64,000 bases of DNA, taken from the NCBI GenBank assembly GCA_021234155.1, contig JAJEKV010000337.1:124001-188000 (forward strand). The letters run 5' to 3'. The stretch comes from Isoetes taiwanensis. Taxonomy: Eukaryota > Streptophyta > Lycopodiopsida > Isoetales > Isoetaceae. The notes beneath the pieces were generated by a model. The model did not search any database, was not told the DNA's origin, and saw only the letters and a list, made by a program, of their open reading frames with translations. Both the position numbers and the translations under genes were made by a program. Below, piece after piece: positions 21,650-33,630 of the stretch. How positions within the stretch are numbered: position 1 is the stretch's first letter; each line of letters begins with the position of its first letter.

Positions 21650-23112
21650 TTGGTTAATTCATTCAACGTAGAAAAAACTTGTCTGCAGAAAAAGAAGGCA
21701 GGGACGAATTGGGCTACAAAGATTAGTATGGACGAGCTGAAGACATTGTATAGCTAAACTAAAGGAGGCCGGAAAAGAGGTAGGGGTGCTTTTGCAAGCA
21801 AAACAAATGTTACAGGGAGAAGGAAGACCAGAGACAGATGGCAAGGATCCTTGCTGGACTAATTGGTGGAGCTTTTTCTTGCCCACATGGCCAAGCCTAT
21901 ATTGCCACAAGGAGTTAGTACCGGATGGGTAAAAGCCAAATTTGCAGATTCAGTGGATTGAAAGATACCATGCACTTGGTAAAGATTACTAGATCTTTGG
22001 CCTGAAAACAAAAGCTTGTTGTGTGGATCCCTTACATGACACGCATTGAAAGTGAATTGAATACAAAAGCCAGCATCAGTGATTTGGGTTACAAAGAGGA
22101 GGCTTTTGTGCGGACCAGACACATGAAGAATGTCCTTGATGAGTTTCTTCTCACAAAAGGGAAAGTTTCTTCTCTAGTTGAGAATGATTGCCCATCTTGA
22201 CAACCCAAGGAGACTCCATTGGAAAAATATTTTAGGAAGCTGGATCCGATGGATCTAAAAACCAGGTAGAAGAATCAAATAAAAGGAAGTCATTTGCATG
22301 TAAAAGATAATCAAGAGGTTCATCATTAGATAGAACCTCTTCAACCATGCAATTTTCATCTTCTTCCACCAGATTGCCATGTTCTTCAATATTATTTCTT
22401 CTTGGATGCACCAGTGCTGCTGCAGTGCACTCCTTAGCATAATGTCCAAGTTCCTCAAATCTATAACACTTGATGGTGCTGCGATCTGACCGAAGTGTGC
22501 GTACAGGTGCCTTCTTTGAGTTTGACTCTGCCACCATAGCAGATTTCGTTCGTTTGTGGGATCTGTAACCATTACAGTCTCAGCTTTTGAGGCTTATCTT
22601 GTGAGCTTGCCTCAGGGTCTCTTGTTGAAGTCGGTCCAGTGCTTTCTCAAAGGTATAATCTTCAATCCTCCCTTGCAAATTCACAACAAGTCCCTCATAG
22701 GTATTAGGCAAACTATTCAACAATAAACAGACCTTTTCATCTTCTGTGATTTCTGTGCTAGAAACATTTAGATCATCAATCCATTCTTTCATCTTGCAAA
22801 TGTGTTCAGTGACACTCCATCTAATGCAAGCTTCAGGCTATACAATTGGTTTCTTAAAATAACATGGTGAGCAGCATTTTTTGAAGCATAATGATGCTCA
22901 AGATGCATGATTTCATTACTAGTGTTAGCACCCTTGACCAATGTTGCAGGATTATCATCTAAACCTTGGCAGATCCATAGTTTGGCCTTTTTATCTTTCT
23001 CTGGATCAGATGAAAGATCTACTAACAGACCTCCACTCGAGGTAGCTTCTGCACTGTTGGAATTTTGAGAATCCACAACCTCCTATATGACAACATGGAA
23101 ATTGGGTTCCAT
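21650..23112 (-). pseudogene. Ty1/copia gag to pre-integrase relic
   Basis: ATG at 23112 (MEPNFHVVI, then a TAG) leads into Gag: SSDPEKDKKAKLWICQGLDD and EIMHLEHHYASKNAAHHVIL, then UBN2-type sequence KVCLLLNSLPNTYEGLVVNL (about 22730). One knuckle is degraded, CYRFEELGHYAKEC near 22470, with the second Cys replaced by Phe. A protease remnant follows (STWFLDPSDPAS). The GAG pre-integrase domain is clear: WQYRLGHVGKKKLHQLV, CNICFAC and LVHTNLCSP (21910-21690). Integrase, RT and RNase H are absent. Several stops and shifts: a truncated dead copy. Confidence 0.85.
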
Positions 23113-23837
23113 TTTTTGTCGGAAGTTAAGTTATGTGCTGACACGTGGCGTGTCCCTACAATCAGAATGGAAAGCGAGAAGCCAATTTCGTGCCCAGTCA
23201 AACTTACAGATTATAACCGGTAGAGCATATTACAATGGGATTTGAACGCATAAAATCCGAAAGTATCATGGCAAATATCTCTACTCATAAAAATGAAACT
23301 CAAGAATAAAAAGCAAGCAAAAGATCTGTTAAGGCAAAAGATCTGCTAAGAAATGGTGAGATTAAGAACCAAAAATACCTGACAAAAGTGGCAAATGAAG
23401 CAAACAACTACAGATCTAAACAAAAAACACAAAAAAGATAAAGCAAAAAACATTGAATCAAGCAAGAAATGAAATCCAGAAGTGAAGAAGCTGGAAAAAA
23501 CATAACATGACCTCCAGACCCTTTTATTTTCACAGTTTTGTCTATGTCTGAGCCTAACCTTACAAGATATGGCCTCCTAGCCAGTGTACCTGTGAGTGTC
23601 TTGCCAAGCGCCTCATTTCTAACCTTGCTTCTACTTCAGAATGTGCTATGCCGGATCTAGAAGAAAGAAGGCCTGCTAAATAAAAAAATCACCGCTCATA
23701 TAGCATACCAAGGCCGTTATATAGAGCAGACCACATTTAGTAAAGCAAGAAGTGAAGAAGGACAGGCAGACAAGGGTTTCTCTAAAAGATTAATCTAAGA
23801 ACTCAAAAACCAGCATAAGAAATCATCCTAACTTTTT
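23113..23837. other. No gene seen
   Basis: AT-rich sequence upstream of the copia gag. It could contain leader or LTR remnants, but no clear TG...CA boundary or primer site was found. A G-box-like GACACGTGGC lies near 23140. Confidence 0.4.
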
Positions 23838-24120
23838 AAAAAAAAAAGGATGACTCTGATACTCGCAGGCCATAGTCCCGAGCGCCATAGGCCCACAGTC
23901 TCGAGCATCAGAGGATGCGCCATAGCCTACAAAGTGTGCAAAAAAAAAAAAAAAAAAAAAAGAAGGGAGCATCAGAGGATGTGCAAAAAAAGTCACTACC
24001 ATAGCCGCTGAGCGCTCAGAAGATGCATCAGAGCGCCGAGCCCCAAGCGCCAGAAAATGTGCCATAGCCGCCAATCGTAAGGCCTCGGCCAGAAAAAAAT
24101 GTCGCAAAAAAAAAAGGTCC
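23838..24120. repeat. A-tract and GCATCAGAGGATG repeat block
   Basis: Several long A-runs (23940-23961 is the longest) alternate with repeats of GCATCAGAGGATG(C/T)GC, GCCATAGCCG and GCGCC. It reads as a short degenerate repeat array with poly-A interruptions. Confidence 0.6.
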
Positions 24121-24136
24121 CAATTTTCATGTTGTA

Positions 24137-24248
24137 GTGGCATGGCCACCAGTTCCACATTCTGGTGTGGTCGGTGACCCGCTCCTGACTGCCACCTCGC
24201 GGGGCCCCACCAGTCTACACCAGAATGTGGTCCCGGTGGCCATGCCAC
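24137..24248. repeat. Foldback element, copy 1
   Basis: Outer arms GTGGCATGGCCACC (24137-24150) and its exact complement (24235-24248) enclose inner arms CCACATTCTGGTGTGG (24155-24170) and 24215-24230 with one mismatch. The core between them reads TCGGTGACCCGCTCC ... GGGGCCCCACC and matches the foldback at 31218-31335, whose outer arms are different. Confidence 0.8.
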
Positions 24249-26370
24249 CATACATAATCCTCTAGAATCATACGCATTCTCCATTTCCACATTTAGAAAA
24301 ATTTTCCATTGAACCTTGGAATGGTCTGGAAAGCAGTTTGAGGTAGATAACAAACTAAAAAAAAAAAGAGAACATGAGAACGATGACTGAGGCGATTCTG
24401 AGCTTATAATGGGCCCATAGCCTTTCAGGATTATGAACAAATCATGACCTTAATGTTTACTGAATGTATTAAGATCTGAATGGAGATACAACGGAAGCTA
24501 GGAATTTTGAAAGAACTCTAACTTGATAAAACAGAAGGAACAAGAACAGGAACTGCAAATTACAGATCAAGGGATCACACAATAGAACTGATGATCGTGT
24601 CTCAGGATCCTAGGCTTATATAGTGCCTTAGTTTAATGCTCGATTCCTAACACCCTAACCCTAACAGCTACAACATCTCCTAATCGATGAACATGAAACT
24701 AGAATAGTTGTTAGACTTCCATGATTCCAGCTGACTCTGAACCATGGAATCCCAATAGAAAGACATCCCTTTTTACTTGTTCATTGTTGCCTTTAATATT
24801 AGTCCATCCTTTTCCTGCTGCATCCACAATCTGACCCCTTATTTTAGTATCAGGACCTTTTATAAAGCGAGGGTCCCTATTTCAAATTAAAGTGCCCCCT
24901 TTATAATAAGTATGAAGGAGCCTTAATAATCTTGGATATTTTACAATGATTTTGTTGAACCATTAGGAATAATAATAGTTACATAATATTTGCTATATTT
25001 TCTAAACCCATTCAAGTGGACCACTCTCGCTTCATAATATCAGGAAAAAAAAAATTCAAGGTGGCCTAAAATTCCGTCGCAAATTTTTTCTGGCTGGAAT
25101 TTTTTGGCGTGAAATTTTCAGTTGTGAGTGTCCCTGCTTGATCAGCTGGAAATTTCATGCCAAATTTGTAAATAAAAAAATTTCTCATTCCCATAAGAGA
25201 AAGCCATAAACTTATGAGACATACACCAGATGTAATATGCCCCACCATTGCATATGGTTATAATGTGGCCCTAATCAGAAACCGTATTGTTTAGAACTCT
25301 AGGTTTGTGAAGGTTTCCTGGCGTATTCGTATGTAAATTTGTATGAAGCTGACGCTGGCAATTGGTTTTTGGGAAGAAGCTGTATTTTTGTGTTCACTAA
25401 GGTCGACTTGTGGATAGGATCTCGCGCGGCGCTTGGACACATCTTTGCCGACCAAAGGGCTTTCCATTGTCTCCTCGCGGTGGCGGCATGGCGATGAAGC
25501 GGATGGGGGTGCTCTCCTTTCAAATTTCTTTGTGATCGGGCGGTTTCGATAGTACGATATCGACTGTTTTGCAAATCCATGCCTTTCGTTTCAATTCCAG
25601 TGGAGAAATTCATCGTTTGCCTAAAATTTAGAGCTCTCCTTCATCAAAACAGCAACCTTTTGAGTTTGATCCCAGTTTAGCGCTTTCTTTCATTAGCGTA
25701 TTAGAGTATGCATAACAATTAAAGTATTTCCCATAACCCATTTTAAACATCGGTAGAACCCCATTTGCCCCGCCAGAGAAAGAGAAACGGTGGCATTCAA
25801 AAGCGTTGACGCTTGAATCCGATAAGCCAACTCTTATTTTATGTCAGGTCGGCTTTTGTCCGTTTGAGGCCCGTTGAAGAAATCAATCAGGCCTCTGTAT
25901 TGGAGGATGTTCTGTTTGAGTGATGCCTGCTTTTTGGTAGTGTATGTACATGCTCCTGTGTTATATACTTGTTGAAGCCATGGTATTGTGGAAGGGGCAT
26001 TCCTATTTAATGGGGTCAATTTGACCCATGCTGACTCGATACTGGTGCTTCGGATCTTGCCAACCAGCATATTCTAGAGAAGGTTCCGCCGTCTGACGGC
26101 CAATAAACGATAATACAAATGCAAAAAATTATGCATGTAGCGGGTCCTTCCCCACTAACTTTAATCATGGCCACTTTCACAACGAGTCGTTGGTGAACCC
26201 GTGACAAAAACCAAATCCAACAACAACACCAGTAATACTCCGTACATTCCTTTCTCAGGGTGATTATTTACATTAATTTTGCATAAGTTTCCCTAGTAAT
26301 TATTTACAGCACAAATTTTGGACTCGAGCATTGCTTCCCGCCATAGCTGGAGGTCCCTTCTGATCCGGCG
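24249..26370. other. Intergenic region upstream of FAS2
   Basis: No gene or element was recognised. Open frames at 25299-25613 (minus) and nearby lack support. The last few hundred bases should contain the FAS2 promoter and 5' leader, but I could not place a TATA box or a transcription start with confidence. Confidence 0.4.
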
Positions 26371-29300
26371 ATGAGGGCCAAGACTATACAAATCATATGG
26401 CACAGTTCGCAGCCTGTGTTGTCTCTCGATTTCCATGTACCCACATCCTTGCTTGCCACTGGTGGTGCAGATAACGACATCAAGGCAGGACTTCTTTCAT
26501 CCTTGCGGTAAAAGTTAGTGTACTAGTTATTAACTGGGAAAGGCTGGATTTTATTTTGCATTTTGAAGCAAGAAAAGTAATGGAAATGCGAGAGAAGCCT
26601 AATCATGTTTTGATGATTTTATGCAAATGTAGTCGTCCGATGCTCAGTATTGCATATTTGTTCTAACATTAGACTGTAATTTTGCAGTTATGGTCACTGT
26701 CTCAACAAGACCCAAGGGTGTTTTTCGAAGCCAATCTTTCTTATCATAGTGCAGCAGTCAACATTGTGAGGTTTTCCCCATCAGGTATACACCCATACGT
26801 GTTTGGGCATAAGTTGTGCCTGCGCTAATACGCTTTTTCTGTCAGGGCAAGAGCTTGCTTCTGGAGCAGATGGTAAGAACTGAGTAATGCCTTACATAAG
26901 TCCATTTTTTATGGTATTAGGATGAAGGTTTTCTTATCCCTACTCGCCGTAAAACAGGAGGTGAGCTGCTTTTATGGAGGCCTGTCCAAAGTAATGACAA
27001 CACTCCATTATGGAAGGTTATTAAGACACTGCGGTGAGCTCCAACAACCATACAAAGATATGTTTCAAATTGCTTACATGACATAATGATATTACTTCTA
27101 ATTTCTATATGATACATGTCCGAGGTAAATTACCAGAAGCCGAAAAACAGCTGGGGTATTTGTTTTCCATGCAAGAACAATAAACTATTCTTAAATGTAG
27201 TTTCTAGTTGTAGGTGGTAACCTCTTCTCATTAGGTGCAAGCTTTATTATAGTCAGTATTAAACTCAGTTGTTTGATGCTGTTTGTAGTTATTTTGTGTT
27301 GGTATTCAAGAGTGGTTTGTGTATAAATGCTTTAACTCTCTTAGTCTAGTGGATGATTAATTTTCTCATCACCTGAGAATTCACGAATTTTTTCTCACAT
27401 TGCCAGTTTCCATCCAAAGGATGTCCTTGATTTGGAATGGTCACCTGATGGAGCCCTCTTGGCATCTGGTTCTGTTGACAACAGCTGTATTATATGGGAT
27501 ATCATGAAAGGTATAATATGTGGATGTCTATTATTGTCGTAGCTCAATTAACGAAATTATGTTGGTTTGATCAGGCATACCACTTCAAATCCTAACTGAT
27601 CATCTGCATTACGTTCAAGGAGTTGCATGGGATCCTACTGGCCAATATTTGGCATCTATAAGCTGTGATCGTACCTGTCGCATATATTCATGTAAATCTG
27701 CATCGAGCAAAAGCAAAGGTCAAGAAAAAAAAACATTCACATGCCAACATATTCTTGTGAAAACTGAGGCTGGAGCACTGGATACAACTGAAAAGTTAAT
27801 TGACGATGGCTCCATGGCAAAGGTTTATCTTTAGATAGTTAGGTCTCATTTAAGTTACAACAACTTTATGTGCGTTTGCGTCTTTTTCCCTTATTTTATC
27901 TATTTTACTTTCTTCCCATTACGACATGTTGACTGGTATGTTATGAATGTGTAGGCTGCTCCTCTGAAATATCACTTGTTTCATGATGAAAACATGCCAT
28001 CCTTCTTCCGTCGGCTAGCATGGTCTCCTGATGGTTCCTTCTTGCTCATACCTGCAGGTATACTTTTTTGATCAGATTGAGTTTTATTTCGTTCTATGCA
28101 ATGATAACAACCTATTTATTGCTTATGTATAATCAGGTATCTACAAGCATACTGCAGAGGCTAATTCTCTAAATACTGCATACGTTTTATCTCGAAAAGA
28201 CCTGTCCAGGTGAATTGTCATGCCTGGCTTCTCTTTTTGTCAGTTTTGTCTCTAACCTTGGTCGTTGCGTCTCAAGAAGTTTTTTAAAGAGGAATATGAA
28301 AGAGTCAGTTTTGGCATGTATTATCATGCATTGAGATGTGAGAGTTTTAACAAGACCAACATGTGTGTACCCTTGAGAGTTCAGGAAGTATCCAAAATAG
28401 TGAGCATGTAAACAGATTATTTATCATCTTAAACACGTTACATCAATTCTTTTTCCTTTTTTTCTTTTGTTTGGGTCTTGCAGGCCTTCTCTTCAGCTTC
28501 CCGGTGCAAGCAAACCCATTGTAGCAGTGCGCTTTTGTCCTTTATTATTTAAACATGTTTCTCCTTCAGAAGCAGTTAGCGAAGGTTAAAAACTTGGCAT
28601 TCCACTCCTGGAGATTTTTGTAGTTATATAATCTGACTACCAGAATGAACATATTTTCAGGTGAGAAGATCTTCAAATTGCCATACAGGCTTGTCTTTGC
28701 AGTGGCAACGCTAAATTCAGTACTCATTTATGATACCCACCAGTTGTCTCCAGTTGCAGTCCTTGCTGGGATCCACTATGCAGCCATAACTGACCTTGCA
28801 TGGTTTTCCTCTTTTCCTATAACTTACTTAGCATTTTGTTAAGAGAGTTCTAAATATTGTGCATTATTGTCTTGTAGGTCTCCAGATGGTAAGCACTTGA
28901 TTGTGTCTTCGCAGGATGGTTTCTGCACTTTAGTGGAGTTTGAAGATGGTGATCTTGGTCAAATCATGCCACTTTCAGGTCCCTGCACTACCGGTTTTTT
29001 TTTTTTTACTTCTGCTGTTCAGCACAGTGCTTAAGTTCTGAAAGGAAACACATACGAACATGGGTAAAAGAGTTCACTTCTTATTGGCAGATGCCCCTCA
29101 TCACGTCGCTGAGCACATGCCGGCCTGCTGGTTGTCCAAGCCTGGAGTTTGTGTTGATGAGAATTTGCAGAAATGTTCAGAAGGGTATGAAGCTGGAATT
29201 GAAGCCAATTCCAATTCTCATTTGTTCCCTAGCAATGTAGAAATAGACATGGGTAAAAACGTGCATCCCAATGATGGTTTGGTCTTATCTATTGGATCTG

Positions 29301-29464
29301 CGGAGCAACATACACCAGAACAGGAAAAATCCAGTTTTGCTGGTCATCATGCCCCATCACAGAATGAATCGTGTATGGAGAAGATCAGGCCATTGTCTGG
29401 TCAAAAAAGGAGGATTGTTCCAGTTCCTATTCCTCCAGAGTTACAGACAGAAAAGAATTTGTAA
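26371..29464 (+). CDS. FAS2: FAS2, CAF-1 p60-type WD40 subunit (12 exons)
   Basis: Middle subunit of chromatin assembly factor 1, which deposits H3-H4 on newly replicated DNA in the nucleus. Exons by eye: 26371-26484, 26688-26784, 26846-26872, 26958-27033, 27407-27510, 27575-27822, 27955-28057, 28137-28209, 28484-28584, 28661-28802, 28878-28978, 29091-29464. They total 1560 bases, 519 codons plus stop, with the frame open throughout; Arabidopsis FAS2 is slightly shorter. The start [20 protein letters not shown] matches the family N-terminus. WD40 blades are visible at about residues 15-40 (ending DIKLW), 60-86, 106-136 ([12 protein letters not shown]) and 148-177 (SCDRTCRIY), then [36 protein letters not shown], and a last blade around [18 protein letters not shown]. 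The 125-residue tail carries the conserved basic [11 protein letters not shown] motif. All introns are GT-AG except the first, which needs a GC donor at 26485. Exon 3 has only 27 bases. Confidence 0.95.
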
Positions 29465-29879
29465 TCTTAGAATTTTGCATTATAATTGCCCAATAGAAAT
29501 AATTCTCCTGTTCTGTCATAGTCCCTGCAAAGGAATAATCGGAGGGTTTTATAATACTAGGGCAGCAAGAGTATAGATAGTTATTAATTTTAATTAGTTA
29601 TTAAGTTTAGAGGAAGGAAAAGAAGAAAGAGTTATTCAAACGGATGAAAAACTATTTTAATGACTATGTTTGCACAAGAAGTTGAGTTTGAAGCTTTGTA
29701 AACCACCCGAATGTGGAATTTCCTTGAGCTTACCTAGGCGATAGCAAAAGCAGTACTAATGGCGTTGATGGTTTGGTGATTGTGGCAACTATGATCGACT
29801 TGGTGAAAATTCTGGTTCACATTTTGTGGCTGCTTGTGTGTCTGTCTTGAGGGTTTTTGGCTGCAAATAGGCCCTGCGA
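29465..29879. other. FAS2 3' flank
   Basis: Likely 3' untranslated and downstream sequence. No second gene seen. Confidence 0.5.
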
Positions 29880-29998
29880 GACACAAGCGCCCAGAAAATG
29901 TGGATTAATAGATGCGAGCCAGACACAAGCGGTCAGACAAATGTGGATTAATAAATGAGAGCCAGAGACAAGCAGCCAGAAAATGTGGATTAGTAAAA
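29880..29998. repeat. Three-copy 42-43 bp tandem repeat
   Basis: Three units of GACACAAGCG(C)CCAGAAAATG ... GGATTAATA(A/G)ATG(A/C)GAGCCA stand head to tail, the last one truncated. Confidence 0.85.
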
Positions 29999-30055
29999 GG
30001 TGGAATCTCAGTCAAGTCGTCGTAGTTGCCACCATCAATGCCACCATCAATACCA

Positions 30056-30200
30056 CTAGAAACGTGTGCCCGGCGATGCCGGGCATTAGTCATAGACGCA
30101 TAGACTGGATAAACATAATGGTATTTGTAGGTGCAGGAATTAGTCGTGGATGCATAGACTGAATAGACATAATGGTCTTTGTGGGTGGAATAAAGAGATT
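30056..30200 (-). mobile_element. Helitron 3' terminus (minus strand) with 55 bp duplication
   Basis: On the minus strand a perfect hairpin GCCCGGC-ATC-GCCGGGC (30084-30068) is followed by CACACGTTT and CTAG (30059-30056), then T. The terminal 110 bases inside the element contain two copies of a unit of about 55 bases (GCATAGACTGGATAAACATA and variant). The 5' end should lie to the right but was not found, so extent is unknown. Confidence 0.65.
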
Positions 30201-31217
30201 TAAATGTAATGGTGTTCTTAGTTGTAATGGAGCCCAAATTGTGAAAATGTTAGTTCAATTTAAGAAAGTCGAGCATTAACTATGCTCTGCGGAACATGTA
30301 GAAATAATGGAATGCATTGGGTGGAATAGGATAGATGGCATGGTTTGCATGCAATTTAGGGTGTTTGTTGATGCTTACAATGGTTTAGGATTTTTGTGAA
30401 AGATAGTAGATCTTAGTGTAATCAACACAATTGCGATTAGACTGTTGGTGGAATATTGGAGTGGGAAGTCAGGTTTTTGGAATCGAATTATCTTGAAAGG
30501 AGTAAATTTACTTGGAATAAATGTGGTCCTGTGAGATTTAGAGTGATTCATTATAGATGTGTGGTTCTAGGTTTATGAACAACAATATGGTATTTGGGTC
30601 GCCTATTTCGTGTATACGTTAATCTGGTGACGGCACGTGGCATCTCTCTCCATTCCGGAATGGCATTCGACTCGCCCATTCCGCACCTCCGGTTCCAGCC
30701 AGTTAACATCCTCTGTTTATTGTTTATTGAACAATTACTCACATTTTGTGTTTCGATGCCATAGTTAGTCCATAGTCCCTTTATACCCTGTTTCTTGTTT
30801 TTTTTTTTCTTTCTTATATTTCTTTAGCTTGCTGCAATACCGCCAAAGACTATGTTTCTTTAGGCATCCTTACTGGGTTAGGAAAGAGGCCAGCCATGAG
30901 TTGCCTGTAGCTGTAGCCATAGCTTGCTTGTAGCTTAGAAAAACAGAGCATGCATAAAGCTTTGTCTGCTTGATTGCCGTGCCAGAGCCAAACATAAGAA
31001 ACACAGAGCATTTCAGTTCTAGAAATAGAAGAAACACAGACTATTCCAGTTCCTTTTGGCAAAAACATGCTGGATCCTTGTAAAACTAAACCAAATCATT
31101 TGCAATAAGCTTTGCGACAAGCATAACCTGATGCGAGAACAGGGAGTAGAGAGAAAACTCGCCATCGCCATCGCTGGACCTTAGAAATACTATCTGGCTC
31201 CCCAAAATACCATATTG
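30201..31217. other. No gene seen
   Basis: AT-rich sequence. A GC-richer patch at 30628-30700 contains the palindrome CCATTCCGGAATGG after GGCACGTGGCAT. Probably part of the Helitron ending at 30056, or unrelated repeat debris. Confidence 0.4.
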
Positions 31218-31335
31218 TAGCTTCAAGATTTTTGGTCGGGCATTCCGGCGTGGCCGGTGACCCGCTCCCGCTTGGCGGTCGTCATGGGACCCCACCGGTC
31301 CACACCGGAATGCCCTCCCAAAAACCTTGAAGCTA
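31218..31335. repeat. Foldback element, copy 2
   Basis: Outer arms TAGCTTCAAGATTTTTGG (31218-31235) and 31318-31335 are complementary with one mismatch. Inner arms GGGCATTCCGGCGTGG (31238-31253) and 31300-31315 pair with one mismatch. The core CCGGTGACCCGCTCC ... GGGACCCCACCGG matches copy 1 at 24137-24248. Confidence 0.8.
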
Positions 31336-32528
31336 TACATATAGACCATGTGAATTACAAACTATGCATGGGATATGCCAAGAATCTCTTGCATAACCTT
31401 TTCAAAAATATAATTCCAAATCACAAGTGAAATATTAAGAGATTTTTCGGATAAGTGTGTGCCATGTATTGTCATCCCTTGCAATTATGACTTAAGATTG
31501 GAAGAAAGGGAAATCTTATATGTGCAATTTCAATGTGGCTTGTTTACATAAACTTATGCTTGATTGCTGGTTGAAACCTTGTGGTGTCCCAAGCTAGCAA
31601 TGACTACTTTATAATTTAAAACTATGTGTACCTCAAGGAGCTATTTCTAGAGTGTCTGCATCCATTCTTTACTTGTGAACTTGTAGTAGACCAAAGATTT
31701 TCTGTAGGGAAATGTGATAGTTTACAGACCACCACCGTTATTACAGATGAAGTTCACAATATATTTTGGGGTGAAATTCAAGCACTCTTAGCAAAAACTG
31801 CCAGTACATTTGTAAATCAATTGTAAACTGCCAGTGCCACGATCAATTGTAAATGTGTAGCAGCTATGAACTAACCAAACTCACAAGTATCCAGTCTTAT
31901 CTTATCCAAACTACTTATCCACTATGGATATATCCAGACTCTTTCATGCCTAAAATTAACTACACATAAAAAAAAGCCAACACTGGCTTCCAACTATATT
32001 TTATCCAGGGCCTCAACATACTGGTGCAAATTGATTTTTCATTAAGCACTCAAAGAAAAAATAACAAAGGGTAGTAGTAGCATTGTAGCTTACATTACCT
32101 ATACTTGCAAGCAGCTTCTCCACACAATGAGTCCTTCTAAACCATGCCTGTGCCGATGGCTGCTAATCTGATTGAAGCCCCTTATTGAAATTATATACTC
32201 TGGCAGTGAAGTCCATTGTTGAAATTCCATCCTATTGGCATCCGTAGAACTCTTGCATATGAAACCATGTTGAAGGTCCATGTAGCAAATATTGAGACAG
32301 TGAACTGCTGTTGTTGTTGCAATTACCGTTTCCAAATCTAATTGTTCAAAACCCTGCAACACCTAGCAGACCATAGAAACAATACAAAAAGTGACCGGAG
32401 ATAATAAGACTAAGCATTTTCATTATAATAAAGCCTAGGGGTTTTATGTGTAATATTCCTCAGAATATTTTCATCAACCGTGGATACATATAAAAATTTG
32501 AAGCAGCATATATCCGGGCAAGACTACG
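31336..32528. other. No gene seen
   Basis: AT-rich intergenic sequence with no recognised domain or element end. Confidence 0.45.
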
Positions 32529-33630
32529 ATGCAGCTCCCGACACCATCCTCCATGGATTCTTCTAGCTTCCTCAAACATGAGAAATGGGGTTCAATAGAT
32601 ACATTGCCATTGACGGATTTGTATATTTCTCCTTGTCATAACAATATAAGAATATCAGTTCAGCAATGCAATAGAGACAATATCTATTTCAGTTTCGAAA
32701 GGCAAAATTTTGCTAAAGCGGGATTGCAACCACCACCAGGTAAGAATTCTTCCCCGCAACAGCCTCAGCAAGGAAATTTAGATAAAGAAGCCTCAGCAGC
32801 ACTTCGAGAGATTCATTTACAAATGAGATGAGGAGCCTAGAGCATACTTGCTGATTGCTAATACTCATTGTTTATTGTAATGCAGCAATTTAGGATGCCC
32901 AAATAGAGAACGCTGCCATCTGCATTTTATGCCAAATTACAACTGAACACAAATACAACTGGAATCGCGCCTCCACCTGCAGTTAAAACTACTCCTACCA
33001 TTACCAATAATGTTATTGCAGATACAAAACAAAGCTTTGCAATCGATTGGCACACCTGAAGAGTGCAAACTTGGTGACAGATGCCATTTTGCACATGGGA
33101 AAAGTGATTTGTGCCCTTCAAATTGCCCTTTAAGCAATTATCTAACCGGCAAGTCTGCCTCAAAAACCCATGCAAATGGATCTACACTTTGTGCAAGCAA
33201 TCCAGTAACAACATCAATATACTATGGAGAGCCTACACCCCCAGAAGCGCCTGCAGTAGCCATTTCGGAAGGTTTGCATTCACAAAATGACCATAGAAGC
33301 TGCATAGGCAGGGGCCATCATAGGCAAAGCATGAGCTAAAGTTAAGCAAGTCAGCAAGGCCACATGATATAAAGTATTTATAAGATAGCATGAAATAGAT
33401 TCAAACATGAGAAGTGTAGGACGGAAGGCACCATAGAACATATCTCGAATGCGAGCGAGATGGTGTGCCAGTTGCTTCAATCCAGGGATGTTGTCAGCCA
33501 GGCTAGACCCCCTAATTTGGGATCTCAGAACTTTCAAGACTACACTATGTGAAAACTTTGTTGCTAGCACATACGCCTGTCCTGAACGCTGCCATTTTGC
33601 TCATGGAACACATGAGCTCAGTGCGGTGAG
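32529..33630 (+). pseudogene. KH-domain/CCCH zinc-finger protein pseudogene
   Basis: Intact plant members of this family are RNA-binding proteins with CCCH fingers around a KH domain. Here the parts are in the family order. An N-terminal frame runs 32529-32831. After an acceptor-like TAATGCAG at 32885 comes LGCPNRERCHLHF, a finger remnant. Then comes EECKLGDRCHFAHG near 33060. A KH domain follows (33300-33475), recognisable as GAIIGKA, AKVKQVSKAT, then EGTIEHISNASEMVCQLLQ, but with stops where Gly and other codons are expected. The last finger is well kept, CENFVASTYACPERCHFAHG at about 33549-33610, and runs to a donor-like GTGAG at 33629. At least four stops or shifts in the KH part mean it cannot make the full protein. 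Intron remnants argue against a processed copy. Confidence 0.75.

Noticed and set aside
24137-24248. MicroRNA precursor
   Set aside because: The hairpin is good, but compared with copy 2 the loop and inner core are conserved and the arms differ, the reverse of a microRNA family. No known plant microRNA was recognised in the arms.
23823-24440. Minus-strand frame of 205 codons
   Set aside because: It spans A-tracts, the short repeat block and the foldback element; composition follows the repeats and no domain is seen.
24645-24665. Telomere-like CCCTAACCCTAA
   Set aside because: Only two to three imperfect units; the plant repeat is CCCTAAA and no array follows.
25299-25613. Protein gene upstream of FAS2 on the minus strand
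   Set aside because: No domain, no splice context, and it lies in the probable FAS2 promoter region.
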